A DNA stretch of 64,000 bases from Lingula anatina (GCF_001039355.2 NW_019773903.1:521313-585312); one strand, 5' to 3'. Counted from the stretch's first letter, positions 47,101-60,217 are shown. Notes: generated from the letters alone by a model not told the origin. Program-made: numbers and translations.

Positions 47101-47650
47101 ACCCGGTAATTACCATTGTCTGGCTACCATGCAGCCATATATTTCAGAGTCACAAAAATTCTTTCAAAATGTTCAATTTTCATAAAGGACATCAAAGAGA
47201 TGATTGAAAGAAAAAATTAAGTAACTGAAAAAAAGGAAATATGTTGAAAAAATTTCATGGTAGACCTTAGATTTTTTAGAATGCATGGATGAAATAGAAA
47301 TGGTGCACTATCAGATATATGTAATTCTGTCGGTGACAATATTTTATTATCCAAAAATAAACTTCAGTATTTTTTCTGGGTACCCTTGGTAAATGCAGTA
47401 ATTTCAACACCATTCCATGGAACATTTTAAAGCTTCTTTTGCCAGACTACACAATCATTTGTTGAAAATTGCTTTGTGCTGGCATTTGTTTTAACTTACA
47501 CGTGTATCCTGCACCTGAGAAAGATTTCAAGTTAGATGTTGAATTAAACAGAAGACATTCTATACAGTATAGATTCATTACTAAGTGTGTTGCTCCTCCT
47601 TGATTCAATTAAATTAATACTTTGATTTCACACTGATTATCCAAGGTAGT
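44200..47650. other. AT-rich DNA with one MITE, no gene seen
   Basis: Open frames on the minus strand (44579-45389) are AT-biased, without splice signals or known domains. The MITE at 45803 is listed separately. Confidence 0.55.
45803..46041. mobile_element. Fold-back MITE (GGATTGATCTA relative)
   Basis: Arms share CCAATGAAAC, GGATTGATCT and AATCAGATT in inverted order; middle contains CAGAAAAGCTGGTGATTA, also at 15311. Ends not defined to the base. Confidence 0.6.
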
Positions 47651-48478
47651 TTATGAAAAACAATTGTGGCCTTTTGGGATGTGTTTTTCATATTTAAATG
47701 TGTGCGTAACAATAACAGCATTAATTCACCCCTTTCCTCAATTTTTTTCTTTTAATTTTGAATGCAGTGATTATGTAATAGAAAATGAAAAAAAATTAAG
47801 TAAAGCCAGTTGCCCGTGTGCTTATGAGAGCTTGTTTTGTACTCATGTTTGTTCTCTGAGACTTATGTCAAATTTTAAGAAAATTAAACTCTGCCCCAGG
47901 GTGGGTAGGGCCCCCTTTATTGTGAGGATTCACCAACTTTATAGAAAGATTTGTTTTGGTTCAGGAGAGGGGGGAAGGGGGGCTGACATATTTACCCCCC
48001 CCCCCCCTTTTTCTGCCTTATCTGTCTTATTATGTGATCAATTGATTTTGAATCAATTATTTTTACATTTACATTTGCATCCCAGTATTTTAAGATGTAC
48101 AAGATGGCAGTGTGCTTCTTATATTTACTTCATCCCCGTAATCTCCTGGGGTCTTTATAAATGTCTTTATAAACATAATATTTGATATAAAGGATAAAGG
48201 ATGATTTCATGAAAATGAAGACGCAGTTACTGCCAAAATTTACTGCTTTCTTTTTGTGTATGTCATTGAAGCTGTTATTCGTATCCACGATACCAAATGA
48301 TATTGATCATCTTTATAATAGCCTCCCTATGGTAATTAAAGAAAAGGGGTAACATTTTCTGACCACCCTGTATCTGGTATTGGTATTGACTGTTTTATGA
48401 TGGCCTTAACCCTTGAACTAGATAACTACAGGACACAGGTGGCAGTTCAGATCATAGTGAAATCAGGGCAATGATTAA

Positions 48479-48730
48479 GACCCCGTTTTCATAGACACCA
48501 TTGGTCTACGTAAATAGATCCAACTCTGTGGGGACTCTTGCTGAGTGCAATCAGCCTAAATGAATGGCATGCCTCTTCTTGTTTCCAACATACTTAAATA
48601 ATTACCAGCTTTTTTGTGTTCTGTTTCATGCTAGGCAGAGGCATGTCATTCATTTAAGCTGATTGCACTCAGCAAGAGTCCCCCCAGAATTGGATCAATC
48701 TATGTAGACCGATGTTGTCTATGGGAATCC
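48479..48730. mobile_element. Fold-back MITE with TAA target duplication
   Basis: 252 bases; arms of about 95 bases, including GACTCTTGCTGAGTGCAATC and its inverse. TAA at 48476-48478 and 48731-48733. Confidence 0.85.
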
Positions 48731-49107
48731 TAACATACTGTTGTGATGTATGTACATACTTTTTGTCTACCCTTTATCAGTTGTCAAGGCACTTCATGAT
48801 AAATGAAAGATTTCAGTTCACCCCATAAGTCTACTTGCTTTCAGAAACTGTGTGATGATAAAAATATAGACTTTTTGTCCACCTTGTATTTTTTTTTATC
48901 TTTCCAGATGATTAAGCTCCCATATCTACCAAGATAGTAGGATATAGTAGGTGCATAGATTTTTCTTCCACCCTGCACTACCATGTTGGTTAAGACACCA
49001 GAGTTAAAGCTCAGTGTTAAGCAAGAGAGAGAGGCAGAGACAAGTGTTGAACATACGGCAGCAGAAACGGTGAAGCTTAAGTTTGATCTTGTTGTATAAT
49101 ATTTCAG

Positions 49108-49234
49108 GGGACTGAACGAGACTTTAGAGAGACTCTAGTGAACCAATCATCTGCACAGGATCGAGAGGAATTTCGTCTTTTAGGAGAGTTTTGATATCTG
49201 TTTCTACCAGAAGAAGGAGCTCTTAGGATAACAG
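49108..49234 (+). other. Candidate 5' untranslated exon, plus strand
   Basis: Acceptor ATAATATTTCAG, 127 bases, then ACAG followed by GTATGTGAAG. One frame is open for 28 codons (GTERDFRETLVNQSSAQDRE and on) before TGA; the other two close early. It could be a leader exon or non-coding RNA exon of the same transcript as 23541-23702. Confidence 0.35.
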
Positions 49235-50059
49235 GTATGTGAAGTCAAGGATTTTCTGTTTGAAAAAAATTGCTGCATTAAAAGTTTTATGTTTAATGAA
49301 TGTTTTTAGTGACTCAGAGGTTTGAATATGAGAGAGTTTTTTTTTTACATATTACATGTTGGTCATGCATGCTCTACAGACTAGCATGCAAATTATATGC
49401 CTTTATAGTTTAAATATTTACTTCTGTATAGAAATCTGTACCATTTTGCCATCATTGTGGTTTAATTTTGCAAAAAAACTAATTGTCTAATAACAATTAC
49501 TAGTAATTGAATTATAGAAACAGCAGTGCCAGTACATACCAACCAATGTTGTAGCTTTCATTGGTTAGACAATTGAACATCCTGATAGTATTTAAGACAT
49601 TACTATTTGTTGAAGATACAAATAGTACTACATACTTAACTTTTGCTGGGAAAATCTAATTGTGGTTAAAACTCAATTTTAACACAAAAACACAAAACTT
49701 GATTTTAACACAAAAAAGGTGCATTCAGAATTTCGTTCAGAACTTTTTGGATGGGGCAGATTAAATGTGCATTTGATATACTGGCCTGCCTAGGTGATGT
49801 ATCCTCAATTGGATAGCAACACTGGTGCTCCTTAATGGAGTCGTCAAGCAGGTAAAATTGCTCAACCTAGCATTAATTAATTGTAGGTTACATTTAAGTT
49901 TGCTGGAGATACTGAATTCCTCTCTCTCTCTCTCTCTCTCTGCATACTCGTGTATTCAGACAAAGGGGCCCTTGGGATGAAAATAACACACATGCAACTG
50001 GTACTTTATAATGATACTTACTATGAATTACAATACTTTACTCTGAGGTCAACATTTTA

Positions 50060-50289
50060 GACCCCATTCCCATAGATTTTAGATCGATCTATCCCAGGCC
50101 TGTGGGGAGTTTCACTAGATTACTGTCAGCTTAGCCGGCTTAAGCATCTGTCCCGCCCACTAAAAGCAGTAAGGGGGTAATAAACTATGGTGCATGCACG
50201 GCTGACTGCAATTTAGCGTGAACCCCCAGGGAGTTAGGTCGATCTAAATCTTAATCTCTGGATCAATCTAAATCTCTGGGAATGCACCC
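50060..50289. mobile_element. Fold-back MITE (GATCGATCTA family), TTA target duplication
   Basis: 230 bases; GACCCCATTCCCATAGA at left, TCTGGGAATGCACCC at right. TTA at 50057-50059 and 50290-50292. Confidence 0.8.
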
Positions 50290-50699
50290 TTAGAGTCTGT
50301 GTATGAGATGGTTTGTCATGGACCTCCAGTTATGACTAAGATAAATTCCGATTGCTTTATTTGCCTGGTTTTCTAAATTTTTGGTCTAACTTATACCCTG
50401 TAAGATTTACCTTGAATGTTTGGGCCACGTTAATTGTGCTTTACATAATTACTTTTGCTGAATTTTAAGTTCAATGTGGCTGTACTTCTTTGTTTATTTA
50501 AAAAAGGACTTCTCAATATTTTTCTTAATTTTCAGTCTAAAATTGTCCCTGTCTGAACACATAATCTGTGTCTACTTCTGTAATTAAGAGTAAGGTTAGT
50601 ATTTCCTACCAGGACACTTCACCATATATCACAGCATTTGTGCAATCACACCTGTTATTCATGAAAAACCTGCTAATGATTTTGCTGGTGACAATTTCA

Positions 50700-50930
50700 G
50701 TCTTTAAGAGCCCATTCTCAATGGAACTTTCATTCTACGTACAACAGGAACTCTGGATTCTACTACAGGAACTCTGGCTGGAAGCAGTCTGATAAATAGA
50801 TTAACACACCTCCTTTTGGCGTTGAATAAAGTATAGAAAAGCTGTTTATCATATGATCATGTTGGAAACAATGTAAGATCTGCTAGCATTCAGCGAGTCT
50901 CCACTGAGTTGGAGTTTGAGGTGGGCTATA
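50700..50930. mobile_element. Degenerate fold-back element
   Basis: Contains GTATAGAAAAGCTG and arms around GGAACTCTGG and AGTCTCCACTGAGTTGGA; resembles 45803-46041. Ends unclear. Confidence 0.45.
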
Positions 50931-51787
50931 AGAACGTACTTAGCTATTCTGATGATATTCTTGTGGGACGTAATTAATTTTGATTGCCATAAAAAGATAA
51001 TTAAAGATAAACTACTATAATAATACATCTACCGCGCAGTTGGCCCTCTCCCTATGGATTTGAATGTGCTGGAATTAATGAACATTTCCTATGACCCGAT
51101 GGGATGGAATGAATGTACCAGTCTCATGAATTGGTCTCATTAAATAGGTCAGTTACGGTAATGGAGAAATAATGATAATAATGATGATGACGATATTTCA
51201 TTGAGCAGTAAATGACTCCATTCATATTTGTGGCTTCGATAAGTCTATATATATATATTCAATACAAGCATAGACAGAATACGGCAATATTTTATTGAAA
51301 AAGAGAATCATCATTTTATTCAGTGAATGTAATGATGTAGTTAATTTAGCATAGATTTTTTTTTTTTTTGCAATCATATATAGATACATACAAAAGGTAC
51401 ACAAAAGTTAACAAGGTGATCTAAAGACAATTTCTATTTTTAAAGAGATGTTTGAGAATTTAAATACTGTCTTGGTAAACAATCTTTCAAGGGTACATTT
51501 AAGCTAGCTGTAATCTAAGAAATAATTATTTATTTGTTTTACACATGCACAAATAATGAAGTCTTCCTCAATGATTCAATTGTTTTCAAACTTTCTGCAA
51601 ATCACATGATTCGAATCTAGCCAGGCCTGATATAGATCAGTGTTTTAAAGTGTGGTTGGAACTTGTGTAAATATTTTGTAATGTTTCTTTTTTTGTTATT
51701 TGTATTTCAAGGCTAACCTGCCTATGTGTTATGGCAGATAATTAAGGTATATTATGTTCCATATTTTTTGTCATTAATACTGACATA

Positions 51788-52172
51788 TAGGCCATTCATA
51801 TTAGAATGTTAACCGCGGTTGAGTTTACACCGATTAAACCGCAGTCAACCAAACCGCATCCAAACCGCTTTCAAACTGACACCGGCAGCGATCAGTAGCG
51901 GTAGAATCTCAGCACGCATACTTCCTGTCAAGCTTGCGCTCTTACTAGAATCTGTGCAACATGGTGGGAGCTCAAATGACGATACACTTGTGCGCTTCAT
52001 ATGTAGACATCCGGTCTTGACCACGGTCAGGAGTTTACTCCCATTATACCCACCTCCCGATCTAGGTTTATTTCGACCGTGGTCAGGGCTATGTCGTCCG
52101 TTCACATTAGAAAAGTTAACCGCAATAGGACTGAGGTCAGACCTTGACCGCGGTTAAAAGTGCTAGTGTGAA
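51788..52172. mobile_element. Fold-back element with TTAACCGCGGT arms
   Basis: Ends GGCCATTCATATTAG and CTAGTGTGAATGG; arms contain TTAACCGCGGT, with further internal ACCGCGG-like and GACCGTGGTCA words. The open frames inside show no family. Confidence 0.65.
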
Positions 52173-52185
52173 TGGGGTAACAGAC

Positions 52186-52425
52186 TGGGCTCCCATGCCC
52201 AGATCATTCCATCTGGATCGGTCTAACTCCCTAGGGAGTCTCACTAAATTGCTACCTGAATTGTCTGCCACGCCTACCAAATCAGCTAGGGGGTAAAGTT
52301 AATTACCCCCTAACAGCTTTACTAGGCATGACAGACATTTAAGCTGGTAAAGTAGATAGCAATTTAGTCAGACTCCCCAGGGACATAGATAGATCCAAAT
52401 ATCTGTGGGAATGGTCCCATATATA
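52186..52425. mobile_element. Fold-back MITE (CCCTAGGGAGT type)
   Basis: Arms share GGTCTAACTCCCT and GACTCCCCAGGGA features in inverse order, with TTACCCCCTA in the centre; relative of the GATCGATCTA family. Target duplication not clear. Confidence 0.65.
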
Positions 52426-52585
52426 CACATATCTTCCATTTGCTTTGGGGTTGCCTATTTCTGATTTCACTGTAAAAATCAGAGATATGACATGTTCAGA
52501 CTAGTCTCATAGTGAAACGGTATCTGGGCTTAAATGTACAATAAATAGCCTGGTCATGCAGTCTACAAGCCAGTGTTGAAAGGTT

Positions 52586-52587
<2 letters not shown>

Positions 52588-52651
<64 letters not shown>
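52588..52651. repeat. (CA)n(GA)n compound microsatellite
   Basis: About 43 bases of CA then 21 of GA. Confidence 0.95.
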
Positions 52652-52652
<1 letters not shown>

Positions 52653-53582
52653 TCCCTATGTAAAGACAGGCTATAATTGGGGCCTGCATCTGTTAAATTT
52701 CTGGTTTGCTAATTCAAGTTTTCTTTGGCTCATTCTTTACTCTAAATGGTTTTGCTTGAACCTCCTATCAACAATCTCCTAGTTGACTGATTTATGTGAT
52801 AGGCATGTGATTTTTTCACAAACCAAAGATGGCAGAACCAAGGCGATTAAGTCACAGACAAATGAGATATATGCATATATGAAAGATATCAGGCCTTGTA
52901 AATGGATAAGGTATTTACCAACACTACCTACAGATCTTGTTGCACTAACACCACATTGACCACATAATCCATAAAATTAACCGGCACTACCAGCGCGGAT
53001 GAATGTTAGTGCTAGGTATCGCTTTGTTGGTGCTAAATAATTTTACTGTCTGTTGGTCAGTCCATGGGTTTTGTACAAAAACATGTACATGTATTTTGTG
53101 TGATCAGGTGGAATGCAGTTGTTCATGGAGTTTTGTAATATGATAGGTTTGATTTAATTTATATTTTGATAATTTTAAGCTACTTACTTATATTTCAGAT
53201 CTGTCTTGTGTAAAGAAATTGATAACAAGAATTTTGCTTCTTTATCATCGCTGAATCATTCTGCCTCATGTGTAGAAAAACATATCTTGTCTTTTTGGAA
53301 AAGGTTTTTTATTTTTATCAATCCAGTATGAATTTTTTTTTTACTTCTTGAAGGAAAAATCTGTACTTTTTAAAGTACATTACACCCTTACCACATGGTA
53401 CATGGTATATTGCAGTACTTGCACATGTAATGTTAAATGTGCTGAGCCGAAGTAGCCTAAGAAAAAGAAAATCAATCGTTGTTATAATCATCCCAGAATG
53501 CAATTCATTCTCAGCCAAATTAGGAGACTGCTAACCAATAGTGCATGGCTTTAACTACAGATGTCTGCCCTTCCTAAACTCG

Positions 53583-54270
53583 TAATGTCTTTCCGTACAT
53601 GTTGCCAGATATTTCATCATTTTGCAGCGAGAGGTCGGGCCATGATGCATGATAGAAGATAAGTTAGTTATGTCTTTTTCGATTGTTTCAATTTTTTTAT
53701 CCTAAGTGCCATGATTTTTGAGTGAGGGAAGCATAATTCATGTCTGATTCAAGTCAAGTTTGTTGCCTTTTTTCATCATTTTTGAAGCATTATTGATGTC
53801 TTTCAGTTGACAATGCCAAATGTGCCATCATTTTTTTGTGATCAAGTTACTTGCTTTATGTCAATCTTCATAGTTATTTGCTATTTTTTATCAATTATGA
53901 AGTCAATACTATCTCATACATAATGCCTAATGTGCCATGATTTTATAAAGCTATTATTAATAGGTATAATTTTTAATCCACGAAAATTTGATTTTTGGTT
54001 TAGTCTCTTCTGATCGAAGGAGAGATATATCTCTCAAGCACATTTCAAATGGTAGTATTATATTAATTTTATAGCAAAGGAACGTGCAGCAGCACGGTCA
54101 TTATACTTCTTTTGCCATCCCATCTTTTACAAACCCATTCAGTAATGTCTTTTTGCATGCCATGCCAAATGTTTCTCAGTTCCGAGGCAAAAGTTGTGAT
54201 GTCTTAATCCAATTTTTTGTTTAATTTATTTTCTGTCTGCTGTAATGTCTTTTCGTGACCATTGCCAGAT
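53583..54270 (+). repeat. Array of a dispersed 28-base motif
   Basis: Copies at 53583-53610, 53793-53822, 54143-54171 and 54243-54270, all fitting TAATGTCTTT, a variable 6-9 bases, then TGCCAGAT or TGCCAAAT. Same orientation, irregular spacing. Additional partial copies lie near 53925. Confidence 0.65.
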
Positions 54271-54664
54271 AGATAAATTCAGTCCATTAGATTGCTGAGT
54301 GCAAAAGGCTGTTACCAAAACTCTCAGTGATTGTCATAACAACAGAACCATGCACTGGGGTAGCGCTATCACTCGCCAATTTAGCCAAATGCTGAAACTG
54401 ACTTAAATTGGCTAAAGAAAATAGGTTTGATTTGTTGTAGTAAAATTTAAAGCATGTGGAGGAAAAAGTGATGAAAAAGTAGTGATTTGGCTAAGCAAAC
54501 AAATTTGCTAGCGCCTCCTTGGATGCAGGTGTTGTGAGATACATCAGACAGTGGTAATTACTTGTTAATTGTGACCAAAATGAATGAATAAAATGTTATT
54601 ACCTGAATTTTGATTGAAAAGTTTATTGGGTTCACATTCTTAAATTTTATATTTATGTCACTAA

Positions 54665-54879
54665 GGCTGTATTCCCAAATCTTTTAGATCGATCTATCCC
54701 TGCGGGGAGTCTCACTAGATTACTGTCAGATAATCTGGCTTAAATGTCCGTCCCGCCTACTACAAGCTGTAAGGTGGTAATTAACTTTCGTGTCAGCTTG
54801 GCTGACAGCTATTTAGCGTGAACCCCCAGGGAGTTAGGTCGATCTAAAGTAGATCGATCTAATCTCTGGAAATGGGGTC
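54665..54879. mobile_element. Fold-back MITE (GATCGATCTA family), TAA target duplication
   Basis: 215 bases, very similar to 27902-28118. TAA at 54662-54664 and 54880-54882. Confidence 0.8.
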
Positions 54880-56804
54880 TAAAAGTAGTAAATCTTGAAA
54901 AAAAGAAAATGCCAGAATAAATGAAGCATTAAGACATTTTAATAAGTAATTACCATAACATATGGGACAGATGACGGCATAATTGGTTGTACAGTACTTA
55001 TCTGTACTTAACTGTTTTGTAAGATAAAGTTTTCAAAGCACATTCAAGTTAGTGTGACGATTCTAGTCACCACAAGCTGAAGGAACGCTAATATGATTTT
55101 GTTTTATCCAAATAGTCTGATAAAGTAAATTTATATCAGACGGATCAAAATTTCCAGTCAAAACAAAGTGAAATTGGCAGGTAGTATTTCATTTCACTGT
55201 CCAAACTTGATTTCTCAAGCTTTTGCCATATAAAAACTTCTTGAGAGCCATAGGACCTGAGGTTTAAGTGTTATTTCTATTCAGTTCACACAGAGCAGAC
55301 GAAAACTGTTTTGATTGACAGACGATTTCATGAATTATCACCACCTTGATATTCTAAGTAATGCAACATTACTGACTACCAATCAAACAACATGTTTCTG
55401 TTTAATTCTTTTACATGCCATGTGCATAGCACCTGTTACGTCAAATTTGGTATTTTATGCGTAACAAAGAAAACCTGGGACCGTGTGGAATATCATCAGC
55501 GCTAATCTCCCATATATAAACTGGATTCTGATCTTCGTTGCCATATCGCAGGTGTGACGGCAAAGACTGATATTCTCTTGCCAGTCGGATGCCATCTTGG
55601 CCTGATTAAGAAATGTTAAGAAAACATCTTTTTTTGACCCCCCTGTACTGATTTTATTAGAGCAACTTGTAGCACCAAGGGTGTGTAATTTTCAGGAAAA
55701 TATTTTGTCATGATTTGACCGGGTTTGTTTACTAATGACATTCAGCATGATCTGCTGGAATTTTATGTGGGATGAAGAATAAACAAACAGAAAAGACTTT
55801 GCTCAAAATAGATGGAAAAGAAAAAAAGTTGCATGGTTTTAGGTCATAGAAAATAGTGTGAATTTCCACTTTTTTCTTTATAACTTATTTGAAACATTAA
55901 CATGTAGCCCATATAATAATTTGCAATTTGTCCATGAGACACATGATCATTTGTTAAATAAAAATGCTTCATTGGTGTTGTTAGGTTGTCAAAGAACTGA
56001 TTCAGAAATGCCTTTGCATGCAATTTAATGTACAGTTGTGCAAAAATTGTTGAAAAGATTTGGCTGGAAATATGATTTGTTAGAACTCTTTTTGATAAAA
56101 TAAGAGGATTGCTATATCGTAGAACTTCTACATGTTTGTCAAAGTGGAGAAAGGAATGTTAAGAACATATGAGAATGTGAAGATTGTGTACATGTTGTAA
56201 CTTCAAAGGTAGATGGTAAGTGTGTGCGTGCGTGTAAAGAAACGGCGTGTTTGTTTACCTTACATCATGCAGCTAAATACCCAGCACCTCGGCTTGTTCT
56301 TTTACAGTTGACATGAGGTTGTTAAGAGGAAAAAAAATAGAGAGGCATAAATTTGGATGCCGTTTCAAATTTTGTACAGCTTTTTATATATTAACATATC
56401 CAAACATTTATTTCCTTGGTGTGTCAGCATCTTAAAACATCGAACCAGATCCCAGTTGAGTATTTGGTGAAAGATTGGGTAATATTTTGACAAATTATCC
56501 AACCTTTGAAGTCACTAACTGGCTGCGTACAGCTGGGATATTTCAGAAATTAGTCTTGTGTTAAGTATCGTGTATTTACAGTACTTTAAGCAGCTAAAAT
56601 GCCGAAGTGCAGTTTGAATCCTGTTTTGTTGCATGATGCTTCTGTTTCTAGATATTACTCCAATTATACAAGAGCTAAATTCTGTACATTTGATTTTGAA
56701 ATTGTGCTTTGCAGTCTTGTTTCAAGAAATTGTTCATAATTATTTGTAGGGTACTTAAAACGCTCCAGACAGTTCTTTTAATCTGCTGCCAACATCTCCT
56801 TCAG

Positions 56805-56890
56805 TGCTGACACTTGCTTCTCTTCCAAATGAAAGCTGTCGCCACAAGTTTAACAACTTGACTCTTACGTGTCTTTCAAACCTGCCACAG
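56805..56890 (+). CDS. Candidate coding exon, plus strand
   Basis: Acceptor CATCTCCTTCAG and donor CACAG followed by GTACTAAT. Only one frame is open, all the way through (LTLASLPNESCRHKFNNLTL, then TCLSNLPQ). Not recognised. A longer version starting at 56750 is closed in every frame. Confidence 0.25.
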
Positions 56891-57711
56891 GTACTAATAG
56901 TAATGTGATGATAAACTCAATGTCATATTAATATAATTTCTCAGTTTCGATTACTGAAAGTCCAGGAGTAATTTTTGCAGTCTTGCTGCAAGCCATTTAC
57001 GCCAAGATTTTACGCATTGGAATCGAGTGTATATGTTATTTGATACTTTGCTGATGTCATGCAGTTAATTTTTTTTCTCATCTGACGTCAAGATAAGATC
57101 AGAATGGAGGCTGGAAGTGAATCTATCTGATTCAGTGAGAATGAAATTGAATGAAATCAATAAACGAGATGAAGCCACATGTTATGAGATTATAGTTACT
57201 AGTATATAGAATTTTGTTATTTTTTTTTGCACTCAGAAGGAAATGTGATTATACAGGGTTGTATGTCGAAGGTGCTGCAGAAACAGAACAATTGTCGGCA
57301 AACAGAATCTGGAAATTTCATGAAACTGCTAAAAATAACCTACTTGAAAGTAATTCTTGGGTTGGGTTTTTCTGATGAATATAGATTTGAAATTATGACA
57401 GCAACAAATATGTATGTTTCATTTTTGTTCATTCTATACGTGTGCCTCTTCAGTTTCATGATTTTATTTTAAAATGAGAAAAAATATTAAATGTGGATGA
57501 GGTGTTGTACATTGTGACACAGGTACTACAGTTATTGTCTGACAGCTTCGGGTATAGCAAAAACCACACACCTTCTTTCAACTTTTTTTTTTTTGAAATA
57601 TTAAAACTTTTGCAAGATTTATAATTTTCAGGTGTTAAGAACTTTCCAATAGTTAGCCAACCTAGGTTTCAAAACTTTTGTAGTAACAAATTTAAGTCAG
57701 ACTTGTAGCTA

Positions 57712-57881
57712 GCAATTTTAAAGCAGGTTCAAGTTTCACAAAAAAAAAAAAAAACTCTAAGTCAGTTCCCTGGCTTTGTTGATTGGATTTCCATCAGGGT
57801 ACTGTTACACTGCTCCTGATAGGGTAAGATGTGACCATGTAACCGTGGTAATTAAGTTCTTAGCCAGGGAACCTGACAAAT

Positions 57882-57917
<36 letters not shown>

Positions 57918-57932
57918 TGAAACTGGGATCAG
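57712..57932. mobile_element. Uninterrupted copy of the A-tract-ended element
   Basis: TTTCACAAAA plus A tract at left and T tract plus TTTTGTGAAA at right; inner inverted arms share TTCCCTGGCT. No nested insertion here. Confidence 0.75.
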
Positions 57933-59046
57933 GGGTTCTTTTCTAAAAAAAAACCTTTTTACCCCATTTAGTTCATTGAATTTGAGAAATAGCATAGAAG
58001 TTATCCAGGTCAGGCCAAAATTGCAGTTCTTTCGATCCCTTTAAATTCAAAACCCTGCCCACAGGTCTGTAAGAATTATTTAAGAAAACAAACTTGCTTC
58101 CCTTTTTCTTTTTTATTTATTGTTTCCTTTTTTTTTTTTTTTTTTGGGGGGGGGGGTATGTGTTGTTTGATTTTAATGAGTAATTGCTGTAAACTTTGCT
58201 ATCTCTCAGGACATTATATTATTCATATTTCAGTTCATCTGCTCTCTGTAAAAATGCAGTAAAATGACATCTTTTAAATGTAACTCCCAATTTCAGATAA
58301 TTGTATTGGTGTCCTTCAAATTACTTGTAATTTGTAAGCAGAGGCATAAATCAGGGATGAGATTTTTCCCAATATTGGTGGATTTCTGGCTCTTTGGGAG
58401 TCGAAAATTATAAATGTTGAGATTGATCCCTTGGACCCTGTGCCATATTTTCTGACTTTTTCGCTAAATGGCATTCTCATATCCGTGATTAATAGCTTGC
58501 CCCCCCCCCCATTTCAAACATTGTCCGTACTAAACACCCATTTTTCTCTGAAAATTAGCAAAAATGCCCATCAGATGACCAAATTTCATACAACATTAAT
58601 TTCTAATACTTACACATTTCAGTATGTTTTATGATCGAGGGACAAAGGGCAAGATTTTGCACATAAACCATCTCTTGTTGAACTTATCTGAAGAACATGA
58701 ATTTATGTCAACAAAAATAATCTATTTTATCACCACCTGACGAACTTTAATAAGGGTGAACCATCTTGACACAGTTTTCAATAATATGCAACCCAGGTGT
58801 CGAAGTGAGGGCAAGATTTGAAAAAAAAAAAAAAAACGTGCTTAAACATGGGTTAAGTTCTCTTTATAATTTTTCCATGTTGTTGCAGAGTTATGTCCAG
58901 TGTCATGACAAGAGAATCAAAGGTTTATTAGACAGAGATACGATTTTTCCAAACACTGGTGGATTTCCGACTTTTTAGGTGGTGTTGGTGCTTACAACAA
59001 CAATGATGTTTTTGTGACTATTGGAGGGGGGAGGGGGGTCCGACCT

Positions 59047-60060
59047 TTTGGGAGCCGAAAAATATTTGTCCCAGTTTATCCCAGGACAATTCCTTAAGTA
59101 TCATTTTTTTGGCAAAATCATACACCGGGCACCTTTAACAAGAGCATTCCAGGCCTTGTCTTAACAGACTAATAACATGAAATACCAATATTGGAAGCTC
59201 ACTGAAGCGTTTACATGGGGTTACTAAAACATTGCAATCATATACCGTAACAATGACAGCTATGAATTCTGGCAGTTTGATCGTAATTTGTCTCGTCTCT
59301 TCCTTGTTTTGTGCCTTTTCCAAATGCGTATAATGTTTTAGCCAATTATGAGATGTTAGGAGATATAGGTTTTGTGCAGTTAGAATTTGTTTTGTCTGAT
59401 ATGATGATGATGTCTGTCTCATTAGTATTTGTAAGCCAGTTAACTGAGAATTGACAGGATGATAATTATACTAGTGGCTTATAATTACATGCTGTAGGGA
59501 ACTTGGTACAGAATTTTAAGTACACCTGTTGTACCTGTATATGATCCAATAGTGATATATCAGCTTTGATTATTTCACTTACGTGTAATCATTATGTAAT
59601 AGACCTACAGATGTGAGTTATTTCCAGCTGCCAGGCCAGTGATTCCAGTGACTAATGCCCCATTCTCACTATCATCTGAAAAATCCAGATATTTCAAAAT
59701 CGAAGATCTAGTAGAATGTAAAAAAAAAAATTGATTCCCTTCCCTGTACACACGCAAGAAGATGAAGTCAAATCCCATGCTGAAAATCCAAATGCTGTCT
59801 CCTGTTTGAACCATGACACATGGGCCGCACAGGAAAACCCTGTTCATACAAAAATATGGCACCATTTACTGTTCTATTCGCCCTCTGCTTTTTTGCGATC
59901 TTTTTTATTTGTCACATCAAGTGCTACTCAAAAGACATTCTAGCATTCAGTTTTTAAAAACTATTATTATTATATTGTTTTATTATTCTCTGTTTGAATC
60001 CTTGATTTGATCAACATTTTTTTTTTAATTTTATTTTTTTATCATGTCATATGCACAAGT
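59047..60060 (+). repeat. Kilobase direct repeat, left copy
   Basis: Near-identical to 62934-64000 apart from a middle segment replaced between the copies (about 59500-59620 here, 63372-63545 there). No coding gene seen. Confidence 0.92.
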
Positions 60061-60216
60061 CATGAATGTTAAGAAAGCTGGCACAATTGGTATCATCAGG
60101 AAAGTAAACGATTGGATAATTTCCTGCTGAAAGAGCTTAAAGCCAATGAGAGTCCCAGACGGGACATTACTGTTAGATGCCACTGAGGTATATTATGTGG
60201 TTTCCATTTGGCCTGA

Positions 60217-60217
<1 letters not shown>

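Larger units (their letters stand above)
54890..59040. other. Mostly unique DNA with homopolymers
   Basis: Apart from the candidate exon at 56805 and the element at 57712, it has T and G runs (58130-58156) and a diverged repeat (GGTGGATTTC words at 58376 and 58960). No gene seen. Confidence 0.55.

Noticed and set aside
47664-48185. A 173-codon open frame on the plus strand
   Set aside because: The longest frame free of gaps, but it runs through G and C homopolymers, has no recognisable domain and no splice or promoter signals; chance is likely.
51819-52157. A 112-codon frame and an overlapping minus-strand frame
   Set aside because: Both lie wholly inside a palindromic fold-back element; no transposase motif is seen.
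56750-56890. Longer version of the 56805 exon using the TTTGTAG acceptor
   Set aside because: All three frames contain stops, whereas the shorter version with the CTCCTTCAG acceptor keeps one frame open.
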